Source: CADEED01 sp039931065 (lineage in GTDB: Bacteria; Pseudomonadota; Gammaproteobacteria; Steroidobacterales; Steroidobacteraceae). Taken from it: a stretch of 64,000 nucleotides of DNA. Both the position numbers and the translations under genes were made by a program. Position 1 is the first letter of the stretch; each line of letters starts with the position of its first letter. Where the stretch lies: NCBI GenBank assembly GCA_039931065.1, contig JBDTSP010000024.1, positions 1 through 64,000 of the forward strand, written 5' to 3'. The notes under the pieces are model-generated. The model was not told the origin of the DNA and ran no database searches. It saw only the letters and a program-made list of their open reading frames with translations. Shown in pieces: positions 53,163-62,999 of the stretch.

Positions 53163-53896
53163 GCCGCGACCCCGCGCTCGAACGCTATTTCGAGGAAGCG
53201 GCATCGTGGGATGCCGACCGGGCTGCGATGAATGCTCGCAGCATGCGCTTGGCATGGCGTGTGGCGATCGGTTCCTGTGCGCTCGCGGCGATCGCGATCC
53301 TGGCGCTCGCGATGCTGTTGCCACTGAAGCGCGTCGATCCATTCGTGATCCGGGTCGACAACACCACGGGAATCGTCGACGTCGTGCCGACGTTCGTTGG
53401 ACGGGCCGACGTGTCCGAAGTCGTCACGCGCTATTTTTTGACGCACTACGTCACCGTCTGCGAACGCTTCAGTTTCGCGACAGCGGAAAGCGATTACGAA
53501 GAATGCGGAGCGTTTCATGCGGCAGCACGCAACCAAGCGTGGCTGGCGTTGTGGGATCGCGCGAATCCCGCATCGCCGCTGAACACCTCCAAGGATGGTT
53601 CTTCAGTGCGGGCGCAGGTGAGCGCGGTGAGTTTCTTCGAACGCGGTAATGGTGTCGTCGACCTGGCGCAAGTGCGGTACACCAAGGCGCGTCGCGCATC
53701 CTCGAGTGCCAATGATCAAGTCACTCATTGGATCGCGACCGTTCAGTACGTTTATGGCGAGCCCTCGAAGGATCCACTTGCGCGGCGCTGGAATCCGCTC
53801 GGGTTCAAAATTGTGGATTTTCGCAGCGAGCCTGAGACGCTGCCGCTCGATGGTCCAGCACTCACCAGCGCAGTCAACGTCGGACGTGGACAGTGA
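53159..53896 (+). CDS. virB8: T4SS assembly protein VirB8
   Basis: A 245-residue bitopic protein: cytoplasmic tail, one membrane helix (VAIGSCALAAIAILALAMLLPL) and a periplasmic NTF2-like domain with the conserved ALERYFEEAASWDADR start and a late NPLGFKIVDFRSEPE segment. It nucleates the secretion channel. Overlaps virB7 and virB9 by 4 bases. Confidence 0.94.
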   Translation: MSRDPALERYFEEAASWDADRAAMNARSMRLAWRVAIGSCALAAIAILALAMLLPLKRVDPFVIRVDNTTGIVDVVPTFVGRADVSEVVTRYFLTHYVTVCERFSFATAESDYEECGAFHAAARNQAWLALWDRANPASPLNTSKDGSSVRAQVSAVSFFERGNGVVDLAQVRYTKARRASSSANDQVTHWIATVQYVYGEPSKDPLARRWNPLGFKIVDFRSEPETLPLDGPALTSAVNVGRGQ

Positions 53897-54708
53897 ACCG
53901 AATGTTTGCGATGGGTTTCTTGACGCTCGCATTGGGATTGTCGGGCGTCGATTCCGTTCAAGCCGAGATGGTCCCAGTCCGGGGCAAAGTTGACAGCCGC
54001 ATTCGTACGGCGATGTACAACACGGAAGAGGTCTATCGGCTGCACGGATTCGTGGGTTACGTCATTGAGTTGGTACTGGAAGACGGGGAGACCTTCGCTG
54101 GCAAGGGTGGTGGGGATCTCGACGGCGTCACCATTGATGCACACGCCAACTCGGTGCTGCTGAAGCCGCGTGCGCCGATAGTCGCGACCAATCTAGTCAT
54201 CTACTCCGATCGCCGTGCGTACCGGTTCGACTACTCGGCCGAAGCGCGTTCGCCCAATCGCTTTGCGGATGACATCGTCTACGCCGTGCGCTTCCTGTAC
54301 CCGCCGCGGCCGGAGTCAGCAGAGAGCGTAGAGACCGCCATCGAGAGTGAACTGGCACTCGCCAAAGCCGCTTTGCCCAGGAACTCGGACTACTGGTTCT
54401 GCGGGCATCGATCGCTGAAGCCCGTTGCGACATCGGATGATGGCGTGCATACGCGGATCAAATTCCCGGATCGCGCGGAGTTGCCGGCGATCTTCGTGCG
54501 CAACGAAGACGGATCGGAGTCGCTGCTTAACTTCTCGATGGACGACGGTGACGTCGTGATCCATCGCCTGGCGCCGAAGTTCATCCTGAGGCGCGGAAGA
54601 CTCTCCGGTTGCATCGTCAACAAGGGCTTCAACGGCGCGGGAACGCGCCTGGATTCCGGGACGATCTCGCCGCGCGTGGAGCGAGATCGCAGGGCGCCAC
54701 GGCCATGA
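53893..54708 (+). CDS. virB9: T4SS outer-membrane core component VirB9
   Basis: A 271-residue periplasmic protein with a signal peptide (GFLTLALGLSGVDSVQA) and a VirB9/CagX domain: RIRTAMYNTEEVYRLHGFVGY, an ADDIVYAVRFLYP central strand and the C-terminal RAELPAIFVRNEDGSESLLNFSMDDGDVVIHR. It forms the outer-membrane ring with VirB7 and VirB10. The GTG start overlaps virB8. Confidence 0.95.
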   Translation: MNRMFAMGFLTLALGLSGVDSVQAEMVPVRGKVDSRIRTAMYNTEEVYRLHGFVGYVIELVLEDGETFAGKGGGDLDGVTIDAHANSVLLKPRAPIVATNLVIYSDRRAYRFDYSAEARSPNRFADDIVYAVRFLYPPRPESAESVETAIESELALAKAALPRNSDYWFCGHRSLKPVATSDDGVHTRIKFPDRAELPAIFVRNEDGSESLLNFSMDDGDVVIHRLAPKFILRRGRLSGCIVNKGFNGAGTRLDSGTISPRVERDRRAPRP

Positions 54709-55931
54709 TTTTCCTCGCTCGATTTCGTCGGCGTCGCGTAGACAATCAACAGTCGACTACGAGCTCAGCCGACTCCATTGCGGAACCGAACTCGGTGCAC
54801 GTCGATGGAGGAGTAGTAGGCGAACGCGGCGTCAGCGCCGCGCAACGCCCGCCGTCCCTGCAATCGCGAGTCAGCAATGTGCTCGCGGCAGGCTTGATGG
54901 GCGTACTCGCGGTCGGATTGTTGGGGTGGTACTACGTGAACTCGATCGGCAGTCGAACTCACGCGAAAGCTGCGGCCGCGTCTTCTGCCAAGGAGAAGGC
55001 GAAGGGTGAAATGGCGCTGCGACCGCTGGGTCGCGTTGATCCGCCGCCGCCTACACGCGCCGCGCTCGAAGGGCTCTTGGGCGAAGCTCCAGAAGAGCCG
55101 CCGCCGCCCGATTTTCCAGAGGCGTGGCTCCGGCCGGCAGTGGACGGCGCCCCTAACTATGGGAGCCGGCCCGCCGGCAAGTCTCCGGAGGAATTGCGGC
55201 TTGAGCGGTTATTGGCGGGGGCGGTGTTTTCATCTCCGGGCATCAGCGCGGCGCAGTCGCCGCCCACATCCGGGGCACCGCTTGGCACCGCGGGCGAAGA
55301 CGTGGAAAGTCTTCTGCGGCCGAGCGTGACGACGGCGGTGAGCGCGAAGGTGCTGCCGACACAGAGATTGCTGCTGCCGAAGGGCGCGTTTCTCGATTGC
55401 ACGCTTGAGACAGCAATCGACAGCAGTCTGCCGGGAATGACGACCTGCGTGCTTGCAACTGACACATTCAGCGCCGATGGTTCAGTCGTATTGCTTGAGC
55501 GCGGCACGAAGCTTGTAGGCGAAACGCGCGGCCAGGTACGCGCAGGCTCTGCGCGTGTGTTCGTGCTCTGGACCGAAGCGCGCACGCCGAAGGGCGTCGT
55601 CGTCGCGTTGGCATCCGGTGGAACGGATGAGCTTGGCCGCTCGGGCTTGCCGGGCACGGTCAATCGTCACTTCTTCGAGCGTTTTGGCGCGGCGATTCTC
55701 ATGAGCGTGATCGACGGCACGGTGCAGTCGGCGGTGCAGTCGCAGCGCGAAGGCGGCGACACCGTCGTAGTGAGCCCCACCAACTCAAGTCAAATCATGA
55801 CAGAGGTGTTGAAGTCCACCCTTAGCATCCCGCCGACTGTCGTCAAGCCGCAAGGCGATCGCATCTCGGTGATTGTCGCGCGCGATCTGGATTTCAGGAG
55901 TGTGTATGAGCTTCGCGCTGTCGCCAGGTAG
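54705..55931 (+). CDS. virB10: T4SS spanning scaffold VirB10
   Basis: A 408-residue protein with a cytoplasmic N-terminus, one membrane helix (NVLAAGLMGVLAVGLLGWYYV), a Pro-rich periplasmic linker (VDPPPPTRAALEG, EEPPPPDFPEAW) and the TrbI/VirB10 beta-barrel domain (LLLPKGAFLDCTLETAIDSS, LERGTKLVGETRGQV, FFERFGAAILMSVIDG). It links ATP use at the inner membrane to the outer-membrane pore. The ATG at 54705 overlaps the virB9 stop. Confidence 0.95.
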   Translation: MIFLARFRRRRVDNQQSTTSSADSIAEPNSVHVDGGVVGERGVSAAQRPPSLQSRVSNVLAAGLMGVLAVGLLGWYYVNSIGSRTHAKAAAASSAKEKAKGEMALRPLGRVDPPPPTRAALEGLLGEAPEEPPPPDFPEAWLRPAVDGAPNYGSRPAGKSPEELRLERLLAGAVFSSPGISAAQSPPTSGAPLGTAGEDVESLLRPSVTTAVSAKVLPTQRLLLPKGAFLDCTLETAIDSSLPGMTTCVLATDTFSADGSVVLLERGTKLVGETRGQVRAGSARVFVLWTEARTPKGVVVALASGGTDELGRSGLPGTVNRHFFERFGAAILMSVIDGTVQSAVQSQREGGDTVVVSPTNSSQIMTEVLKSTLSIPPTVVKPQGDRISVIVARDLDFRSVYELRAVAR

Positions 55932-56991
55932 CGCAAGCGGAGCAGGCGCCGAGCTAGTCCGGCGCCCACCGGCAGTGATCGAGTCTTCCTCGCTCGATCT
56001 CACGTTGCGCGCGCTGCGGCCGATCTTGATCGATAAGCAGGTGACCGAGATCTGCATCAACCGGCCGGGTGAGGCGTACATCGAGACGCGCGAGGGGTGG
56101 CGCTGCGTGCCGCTCGCGTTCACGACCTTCGAGTGGTGTATGAGTTTGGCAAAGCTCGTCGCGAACTCCACGCGACAGCGTATCGATGCCGAGTCGCCAT
56201 TGCTCTCTGCGTCACTTCCGGGCGGCGAACGAATTCAAATTGTGCTCCCGCCAGCGACGACCACAGATACGGTAGCGATCACGATCCGCCGGCCGGCGGA
56301 TGAAGTGTGGACGCTGGACGAGCTTGCTCAGAAAGGAGTATTCCGGAACACACGAGTGGCCAGTACTGCCGCTGACGACACCGAAATCGAGCTGTTGCGG
56401 CTACTAGAGGCCCGGGACTACTCCTTATATATGCGTCGTGCGGTGGCCGCCCGGAAGAACATCCTGGTGTCTGGGCCCACGGGTTCGGGCAAGACCACTT
56501 TTACGAAGGCGCTGATTCGAGAGATCCCGCCCGATGAGCGGCTGATCACGATCGAGGATGCCAAGGAGCTGGTGCTCGACCGGCATCCGAATCACGTGCG
56601 GTTGTTTTACTCTAAGGACGATCAGGGACTCGCGCGCGTGACTCCAAAACAACTGCTCGAAAGCTGTCTGCGAATGAAGCCCGATCGGATCCTGCTTGCG
56701 GAGCTACGGGGCGAAGAGGCCTTCGACTATTTACGCAACGTCAACAGCGGCCATCCGGGCTCGATTACGAGCATTCATGCGGCGAGCGCCGAACTCGCAT
56801 TCGAGCAGCTCGTGCTGTTGGTCAAACAAAGTCGCGCCGGCCAGGAACTTGCGCGTGATGAGATCAAGCAGATGCTCTATCTATTGATCGATGTCGTGGT
56901 GCAGTTCGGCGTCGAGCATCGCGAGCGCTGCATCAAAGAGGTGTGGTATGACCCTGCGCGCAGGCGTCGCACCTTGGCAGCGGCCGGCTAA
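55906..56991 (+). CDS. virB11: T4SS hexameric ATPase VirB11
   Basis: A 361-residue secretion ATPase. The N-terminal domain includes LRPILIDKQVTEICINRPGE, Walker A is ILVSGPTGSGKTTFTKAL, the Asp box is ERLITIEDAKELVL, and Walker B/His box is DRILLAELRGEEAFDYLRNVNSGHPGSITSIHA. The ATG at 55906 lies 5 bases after CAGGAG and overlaps virB10 by 26 bases; an upstream in-frame start is less likely. Confidence 0.95.
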   Translation: MSFALSPGSASGAGAELVRRPPAVIESSSLDLTLRALRPILIDKQVTEICINRPGEAYIETREGWRCVPLAFTTFEWCMSLAKLVANSTRQRIDAESPLLSASLPGGERIQIVLPPATTTDTVAITIRRPADEVWTLDELAQKGVFRNTRVASTAADDTEIELLRLLEARDYSLYMRRAVAARKNILVSGPTGSGKTTFTKALIREIPPDERLITIEDAKELVLDRHPNHVRLFYSKDDQGLARVTPKQLLESCLRMKPDRILLAELRGEEAFDYLRNVNSGHPGSITSIHAASAELAFEQLVLLVKQSRAGQELARDEIKQMLYLLIDVVVQFGVEHRERCIKEVWYDPARRRRTLAAAG

Positions 56992-58906
56992 GCGCTCGCG
57001 GCTTGTCCGCGTCGGGCTCGTCGTCATCGCCGTGGGTGCGGCGCTGGTGTTGGCGCAGTACTTGGCTGGTTTCGTCTTCCTGTGGTGGGTAAGGGCGGAC
57101 GTCCGCGAGGCGAGTCCGCTCACCATCGCACGTTACGCGTACTACTACGGACATCGCGAGGATCTTCGCCAGCGTCTGGTGATTTCGTCGGCCGCGGGCG
57201 CCGCGCTGGTCGGAGTTGCCGCCGTCATCGCGCTCTGGCCCAAGGCGCGTGCCCTACACGGCGAGGCGCGCTTCGCCAGTCGGCGCGAGATCAAGCGCGC
57301 AGGGTTGTTTGCGAAAGAGGGATTGTTTCTCGGCCGCGTCGGACGACGCTATTTGATTCTCGGCGGCCAACAGGGCGCCATCGTGTCCGCGCCCCCGCGC
57401 TCGGACAAGGGAACGGCAATCGTCGTTCCGAATTGTTTGTCGTGGCCGGGCTCGCTCATTTGCCAGGACATCAAGCTTGAGAACTGGCATCTGACTGCCG
57501 GCTTTCGCGCGCGCTCAGGGCAGGAGTGTTACCTCTTCAACCCGCTCGACATTCAGGGCAACACGGCCTGCTTCAATCCCATGAGCTACGTGTCGCCCGA
57601 TCCGAACCTGCGAATCACAGACGTGCAGCGCATCGGTGCAATTCTGTTCCCGGAAATTCCGGGAACCGATCCGTTCTGGACCGCCGGCGGACGCGGCCTT
57701 TTCTTGGGGATGGCGTTGTATGTGCTGGAGACCCCGTCGCTCTCCGCCACCCTCGGGGAAGTACTGCGGCAGGGCATGGCGAGTGATGCGGAAGGGTTCG
57801 GAGCGCATTGGAAGCGCGTGATCGCCGGACGCCAGAGTGGCAGCCGTCCGCTGTCGCCGCAGTGTGTCCGCGCCATCTCGGACATCATGGACTTGGCGCC
57901 TGTGACAGCGTCTTCGATCCGCAAGACCTTTACGAGCCGTCTCGATCTGTGGGCGAATCCGTTGATCGACGCGGCGACGTCGAGCAATGACTTCGACTTT
58001 CGCGACTTGCGCAAGCGGCTGATCTCGATCTACATCGGCATCCAGCCGGGCGACCTATCGCTGCTGCGCCCACTGTTGAATCTTTTCATCGAGCAGGCAA
58101 TCGCGCTTCAGACGCGCGAACTGCCGGAGCACAACCCAGAACTCCGACACCAGGTTTTGTGCCTACTTGATGAGACGACGGCGCCCGGAAGAATCCCGAT
58201 CCTGGCACACGCGATATCCTATCTACCGGGCTACAACGTACGCGTCCTGCTCGTCATCCAGGCTTACTCGCAGCTGCGGGAGGCGTATGGCGCGAACGCC
58301 GCCGACACGATGATGAAGAGCCTCGCGGTGCGCGTGTTGTACGCGCCCAAAGACTTCGCCGAGGCGAACGAGATCTCCCAGGAGCTGGGTTTTACGACAG
58401 TGCGTGTCAAAAGCCTTTCACGGCCGCGCGGCAGCCTCTTCACAATGAAGGGCCACAAGCCGGGCAGCGTGAGCGTGAGTGAGCAGAAGCGGCCACTGCT
58501 GCTGCCGCAGGAAGTAAAGGAGCTCGGGCGGGATCGAGAGCTGCTGCTCTACGAAGGCCTGCGGCCTATCCTCGCCAAGAAAAATCGCTACTTCGAAGAC
58601 CCGGTATTCAAGAAACGGCTGTTCCCGCCTCCGCTGCGCGCGACGCTCAGAGTGCGGCGCGAAGAACCGCCTGCCGCGGATAATGACGCGCATGTCTCAA
58701 CCTCGACCGCAACGACCGTGGATACGCCGCGAATGCGTGCCGCGACTGCGGATGACGTTGAGCGGATCGAGCAACTGACATTGGAAGATTTTGACATCGA
58801 CTTCGACAAGGTGAAGCTGCCGCCGAAGTCCGAGGGTGAGCTGTTTTCTATCGAGGAGCTCAAGACGGGTGTCCAAAGCTTCGTCACCGTGTTGCACGAA
58901 CGGTAG
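56948..58906 (+). CDS. virD4: T4SS coupling protein VirD4/TraG
   Basis: A 652-residue coupling ATPase that delivers the relaxase-DNA complex to the channel. Two N-terminal membrane helices (about 21-50 and 80-100) are followed by the VirD4 motif SAPPRSDKGTAIVVPNCLSWPGSLICQDIKLEN (Walker A region; the usual GKG is DKG) and Walker B in VLCLLDETTAPGRIP. The ATG at 56948 overlaps virB11 by 44 bases. Position at the end of the virB operon is normal for VirB-like systems. Confidence 0.93.
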   Translation: MTLRAGVAPWQRPAKRSRLVRVGLVVIAVGAALVLAQYLAGFVFLWWVRADVREASPLTIARYAYYYGHREDLRQRLVISSAAGAALVGVAAVIALWPKARALHGEARFASRREIKRAGLFAKEGLFLGRVGRRYLILGGQQGAIVSAPPRSDKGTAIVVPNCLSWPGSLICQDIKLENWHLTAGFRARSGQECYLFNPLDIQGNTACFNPMSYVSPDPNLRITDVQRIGAILFPEIPGTDPFWTAGGRGLFLGMALYVLETPSLSATLGEVLRQGMASDAEGFGAHWKRVIAGRQSGSRPLSPQCVRAISDIMDLAPVTASSIRKTFTSRLDLWANPLIDAATSSNDFDFRDLRKRLISIYIGIQPGDLSLLRPLLNLFIEQAIALQTRELPEHNPELRHQVLCLLDETTAPGRIPILAHAISYLPGYNVRVLLVIQAYSQLREAYGANAADTMMKSLAVRVLYAPKDFAEANEISQELGFTTVRVKSLSRPRGSLFTMKGHKPGSVSVSEQKRPLLLPQEVKELGRDRELLLYEGLRPILAKKNRYFEDPVFKKRLFPPPLRATLRVRREEPPAADNDAHVSTSTATTVDTPRMRAATADDVERIEQLTLEDFDIDFDKVKLPPKSEGELFSIEELKTGVQSFVTVLHER

Positions 58907-58914
58907 GAGACGCC

Positions 58915-60210
58915 GTGGCGAAGCGAGCAAAATCAACTGACAAACCCAACGATGAGGCGACCACGAAGCCAACGCGCGCTCGCGCGAAGGTACGTGGCCC
59001 AAAGACTGCTCCGGACGCGGAAGCAAACGCCATCGAGTTTGCCGCCCAGTCACCAACTGGCGGGACATTCAGTCCGGCGCGAACGTCGAACCCGAAGCGC
59101 GAAGCGCAGGATCACGAATCCAAGAAGCCTCGCGAGGCTGCGCGCGCGAAGCCGCCGATGTTGGACAAGCGCGCGCCGCCGATCCCGGACACGGTCCGCG
59201 AGCGGTTCATCCAGATCGGGAACAGCTTTTTTTTCCCCGATGGTGCCGAGGCATTCACCGACCATGGCACTCGCGTGACCACACGTTCGGAAAATGCGGT
59301 TGTCATTCAGAGCATGGTCGCAATCGCGCGCGAGCGCGCGGCGAGCGCCGTGACAGTTGCAGGCACCGACCTATTCAAGAAAGAAGCCTGGTTTGCCGCG
59401 CGCCTCGTCGGCCTCGATGTGCGCGGCTACAAGCCCACCGCGCTCGAGCAGGAGCGCCTGGTGCGCGCGATTGCCCGGCGCCGCGACGCGGAGCTAGGCG
59501 AGGAGCCATCGACCATGAACATTTCAGCCAATCCTGACGAGGAAAAATCTCAACGGTCGCGGCGCGCGCCTTCGCCGGCGGCGACGCGTGAGCGCCCCGA
59601 GGGCGAGCTCATCGTCGGTCGACTGGTCGATCACGGCCCGGCGTCTTACCAGCACAAACCCAATCAGCCCATGTCTTACTACGTGCGTATCGAGACGGAG
59701 CGTGGCGATAGGGAAATCTGGGGCGTAGATCTGGAGCGAGCCTTCCGTCAGTCACTGAGTACACCAGGTATTGGCCAGGAGATTGGCGTGCGCGCGATCG
59801 GACGCGATCCGGTGACGGTGCCCGCGACGAGGCGCGATGCCGAAGGCCGCGAGACCGGAAGGGAAGAACTGCAGACGCACCGAAATCAATGGAGCGTCGA
59901 GAGCAAGGAGTTTCTGGATCGACGGCGCGAGATGGCGGATGTATTTCGCAACGCGGTGGCAGGCGCCGCTGATGCCACCAAGAAGTTCCCGGAGCTCGAA
60001 GGTAGTTATCTGCAGCTGCAGATGGCGCGCGCGGGCGTCGAGCAGCGCATCGAGAGCGTCGCGGCACGCGAGCAGTTCGTGGAGGCGCTACGCGAACACT
60101 TGGCGAAGTCCATCCAATACGGCCAAGCGCTCGAGCCTGTACGGCTGAAAGCGCGAAGTGAGCAGGAGCCGGAGAGATTACGGGACCGGGACTACGCGCC
60201 GACGCGCTGA
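58915..60210 (+). CDS. LPD7-domain mobilisation-associated protein
   Basis: A 431-residue protein in three parts. The first ~90 residues are basic and disordered. Residues ~93-175 (RFIQIGNSFFFPDGAEAFTDHGTRV, MVAIARERAASAVTVAG, EAWFAARLVGLDVRGYKPT) match the LPD7 domain found in conjugative relaxases, primases and other large plasmid proteins. Residues ~238-420 form a second module starting LIVGRLVDHGPASYQH, with SYYVRIET and EIWGVDLERAF, ending in a helical segment. The second module is repeated in the next gene. No relaxase His cluster is present, so it is probably an accessory factor. GTG start after AGGAG. Confidence 0.7.
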   Translation: MAKRAKSTDKPNDEATTKPTRARAKVRGPKTAPDAEANAIEFAAQSPTGGTFSPARTSNPKREAQDHESKKPREAARAKPPMLDKRAPPIPDTVRERFIQIGNSFFFPDGAEAFTDHGTRVTTRSENAVVIQSMVAIARERAASAVTVAGTDLFKKEAWFAARLVGLDVRGYKPTALEQERLVRAIARRRDAELGEEPSTMNISANPDEEKSQRSRRAPSPAATRERPEGELIVGRLVDHGPASYQHKPNQPMSYYVRIETERGDREIWGVDLERAFRQSLSTPGIGQEIGVRAIGRDPVTVPATRRDAEGRETGREELQTHRNQWSVESKEFLDRRREMADVFRNAVAGAADATKKFPELEGSYLQLQMARAGVEQRIESVAAREQFVEALREHLAKSIQYGQALEPVRLKARSEQEPERLRDRDYAPTR

Positions 60211-60217
60211 CCTTGCG

Positions 60218-60865
60218 ATGAGCGAACTCACCGACGACCCTCAGCAACGCCGAGTCGCGCCGTCTCGGGCTCAGCCGGGTAGGCTAATCACCGGGCGACT
60301 CGAGGCGCATGGACGGGCTAACTATCAGTTCAGCTCGGATGGTAGTCCATCTTATTACGTTAAGATTCTCTCGAGCAGCGGCATCGAAACACTCTGGGGC
60401 GTCGACCTGGAGCGCGCGATCAAAAAATCGACGACGCAACCGAAGGTCGGATCATTGATCGGCGCGCGGCGCGAAGGCTCGGAACCGGTGACACTGCCCG
60501 CCTCTGGCGTCGATCGCGCTGCGACCCATCCGCGAACCGCACGCCGCGCGCAGTGGGTCGTCGAGAGCGTAGCGTTTTTCGCCGAAGCCCTGCAGCGCGC
60601 GCGGCGCGACCGCGAACTGCAGCTTGCCGATCAGAAGGCGCTACGCGACCGCCCCGAGCTACGAAGTGCCTTCATCAGCCTTCACGTCGCGCGAGAGTTC
60701 GCGGAACGCCACATTCGAGATCCGCGCGACCGCGAGTTGTTCATCGAGCGCGTCAGAGTCGTCATGACGATGTCTCTTAAGAACGGCACGCCGATCCCGG
60801 AGCCGCGTCGGCGTTCGCCGTCTCCATTGGTGTCTACGCCGCGCCGCGACGATCCAACGCGCTGA
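60218..60865 (+). CDS. Paralogue of the C-terminal module of the preceding gene
   Basis: A 215-residue protein that aligns along nearly its full length with residues ~225-420 of the preceding protein: GRLITGRLEAHGRANYQF, SYYVKILSS, LWGVDLERAIKKS, PVTLPASG, QWVVESVAFF, then a matching helical part with ADQKALRDRPELRSAF and RVVMTMSLKNGTPIP. It lacks the LPD7 domain. It starts 8 bases after the preceding stop, so the pair looks like a tandem duplication. Function unknown. Confidence 0.7.
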   Translation: MSELTDDPQQRRVAPSRAQPGRLITGRLEAHGRANYQFSSDGSPSYYVKILSSSGIETLWGVDLERAIKKSTTQPKVGSLIGARREGSEPVTLPASGVDRAATHPRTARRAQWVVESVAFFAEALQRARRDRELQLADQKALRDRPELRSAFISLHVAREFAERHIRDPRDRELFIERVRVVMTMSLKNGTPIPEPRRRSPSPLVSTPRRDDPTR

Positions 60866-60891
60866 GCGCGGGAATCGCAAAGGAAAAAAAA

Positions 60892-61035
60892 GGGCGGGCT
60901 TACTGGAGAAGCGAGGCTATCACGCCGTGCTCGCCGTCAAGGACGAGTGCGCGGACGCACTCGCCGCCTGCGGCGGTCTGCCGATCCTTGACGGCTGCGC
61001 GCGCCGTGATCCTGGGAACGCGGGCAATCCCGCCC
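60892..61035 (+). ncRNA. Structured leader RNA, radC-motif type, copy 1
   Basis: A 144-base sequence ahead of the parB-like gene with five nested or adjacent stems: P1 GGGCGGG 60892-60898 with CCCGCCC 61029-61035; P2 ATCACG 60919-60924 with CGTGAT 61005-61010; P3 CCGTCAAGGA 60934-60943 with TCCTTGACGG 60985-60994; P4 CGAGTGCG 60944-60951 with CGCACTCG 60956-60963, loop CGGA; P5 CCGCC 60964-60968 with GGCGG 60972-60976. A second copy precedes radC at 63000. Size, place and gene partners agree with the radC RNA motif described by comparative genomics. Confidence 0.75.
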
Positions 61036-61063
61036 AGAAGATCACTGAATCCTGGAGTTCATC

Positions 61064-62917
61064 ATGACTACCGAAACACATGCTCAGTTTCAATTCATTG
61101 GCGTGCGTCACTTGAGTCTTTCGCCTATCAATGTCCGCAAGACCGGCGGCGATTCCGGAATCGAGCAGCTCGCTGATCTCATCGCCGCCGAGGGCATCCT
61201 GCAAAATCTCGATGTTTACGAGAGCGAGGGAGGCGAGGGCAAGAAAAAGACGACGCACGCGGTCGTCGCTGGCGGCCGCCGCTGGCGCGCGCTGCAATTG
61301 CTCATCCGGCAGAAGCGCATCAAGCCCGACTACACCGTGCCATGTCTCGTCGTGAGCCGCGATCGCGCGGTGCAGATCAGCCTGGCGGAGAACTCAGGGC
61401 GCGAGGCGATGCATCCCGCGGACGAGTTTGACGCGTTCCGTCAGCTCATCGATGCCGGGCAGTCCGTCGAGCATGTCGCCGCGCGCTTTGGCGTATCACC
61501 ACTCATCGTGCAGCGCCGACTGAAACTTGCCAACGTGTGTCCAGCGTTCGTCGCGCTCTATCGCGAAGCCAAGATCACGCTCGAACATCTTATGGCCTTC
61601 GCCGTGACGGACGATCACGTCCGGCAACAGCAGGCCTGGGATGCGCTCAAGCCCTACGAGCGGCATCCGAGCGCGTTGCGCGCACTCTTGACGGAGCACG
61701 AAGTCTCCGCGCGCGATTCGCTCGCGAAGTTCGTCGGCGTCAAATCGTACGAGAAGGCTGGTGGCATCGTTCGGCGCGATCTGTTCGAGCAGGAGGATGA
61801 GGGCGTGATGCTCGACAGCGAACTACTGCGCCGACTCGCGGTCGAGAAGCTGGAGAAACATGCCGCGAAGCTCAAGGAGGAAGGCGTGACCTGGGTCGAG
61901 GTGCGTCCGCAGTGGGATTACTCGGATCGGGCCCAGTACGGCCGCGCACGCACAACGCTGCGGACGGCGACTGACAAGGAGCAGGCGCAAATCGACACTC
62001 TGAATGCGCGCCGTGCCGAGATCGATGCGCAAATGGAGGCGGCAGGTGAAGACGAGAGTCGGTACACGGAACTGTCCGAGCAGATGGATGGCGTGGACTC
62101 GCAGATCGAAGCAATCGATGAGACGCGCGAGCTCGTCGACCCAGCGCAGCAGTCCTGCGCCGGCGCAGTCGTGACCGTCGGGCACGACGGCAAGGTGCGC
62201 ATCGAACGAGATCTACTCAAGCCCGATGATGCGAAGCGGTTCGCAACGTCTCGCCGGAACTCGGCCGCCGCGCCGAAAGCGTCGCGCTTGCACTCCGCAG
62301 CGCTCGTGCGCCGACTGACTGCGCACCGCACGCTTGCCCTGCAGGCGGTACTGGCCGATCGAGCAGATGTCGCGCTGCTCGCGTTGACTCATCGATTGGT
62401 CCTGCGGACTTTCCCGCTTTACGGTTCGTTGAGCGACAGCGCTCTGGAGATCAATGTGCGGAGTGCGATGCTCAGCGCGCATGCCAAGGAACTCGCCGGT
62501 AGCAAAGCTCACGTGGCCTTGAACGCGCGGCGCGAATCGATCGAAGCCACGCTGCCAAAAGATGCGCAGCACTTGTTCACCTGGCTACTCGATCAGCCGC
62601 AGGCCGACGTGCTGGCAGTCCTCGCGTTCTGCGTCGCGCAGAGCGTCGATGGCGTGACCGAAGATGAAACGAGCGGGGCGGTCGACGAACTTGCGCGCGC
62701 TGCCGGGCTCGACATGCGTGATTGGTGGAGTGCGACGGCGGCAAACTACTTCGGAAGCGTGCCGAGAGCGCGCGTCCTCGAAGTGGTTCGGGGTGCTGCG
62801 TCGGCGGAAGCGGCTGCGATGCTCGCTAAACTCAAGAAGGCGGCGCTCATTCAAGCGGCCGAGGAGAAGATGGTCGGGACGGGCTGGCTGCCTGCGCTCC
62901 TACAAAACACAAACTGA
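61064..62917 (+). CDS. parB: ParB/Srx-fold partition-like protein of the ICE
   Basis: A 617-residue ParB-family protein. The N-terminal ParB nuclease-like domain has LSPINVRKTGGDSGIEQLADLIAAEGILQ and the box VVAGGRRWRALQLLI, followed by ISLAENSGREAMHPADEFDAF and an HTH segment (VEHVAARFGVSPLIVQRRLKLANV). The remaining ~420 residues are a helical extension found in ICE-type ParB proteins, about twice the length of chromosomal ParB. It may bind element DNA for maintenance or expression control. It lies 28 bases after the first structured leader RNA. Confidence 0.88.
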   Translation: MTTETHAQFQFIGVRHLSLSPINVRKTGGDSGIEQLADLIAAEGILQNLDVYESEGGEGKKKTTHAVVAGGRRWRALQLLIRQKRIKPDYTVPCLVVSRDRAVQISLAENSGREAMHPADEFDAFRQLIDAGQSVEHVAARFGVSPLIVQRRLKLANVCPAFVALYREAKITLEHLMAFAVTDDHVRQQQAWDALKPYERHPSALRALLTEHEVSARDSLAKFVGVKSYEKAGGIVRRDLFEQEDEGVMLDSELLRRLAVEKLEKHAAKLKEEGVTWVEVRPQWDYSDRAQYGRARTTLRTATDKEQAQIDTLNARRAEIDAQMEAAGEDESRYTELSEQMDGVDSQIEAIDETRELVDPAQQSCAGAVVTVGHDGKVRIERDLLKPDDAKRFATSRRNSAAAPKASRLHSAALVRRLTAHRTLALQAVLADRADVALLALTHRLVLRTFPLYGSLSDSALEINVRSAMLSAHAKELAGSKAHVALNARRESIEATLPKDAQHLFTWLLDQPQADVLAVLAFCVAQSVDGVTEDETSGAVDELARAAGLDMRDWWSATAANYFGSVPRARVLEVVRGAASAEAAAMLAKLKKAALIQAAEEKMVGTGWLPALLQNTN

Positions 62918-62999
62918 CAATCTGACTTGGGAACTCGGACCCGGGCGTGGCCATCGCGCTCGGGTCCATTGTTTTGGAGCGCCGAGACGGAAGAAGAGT

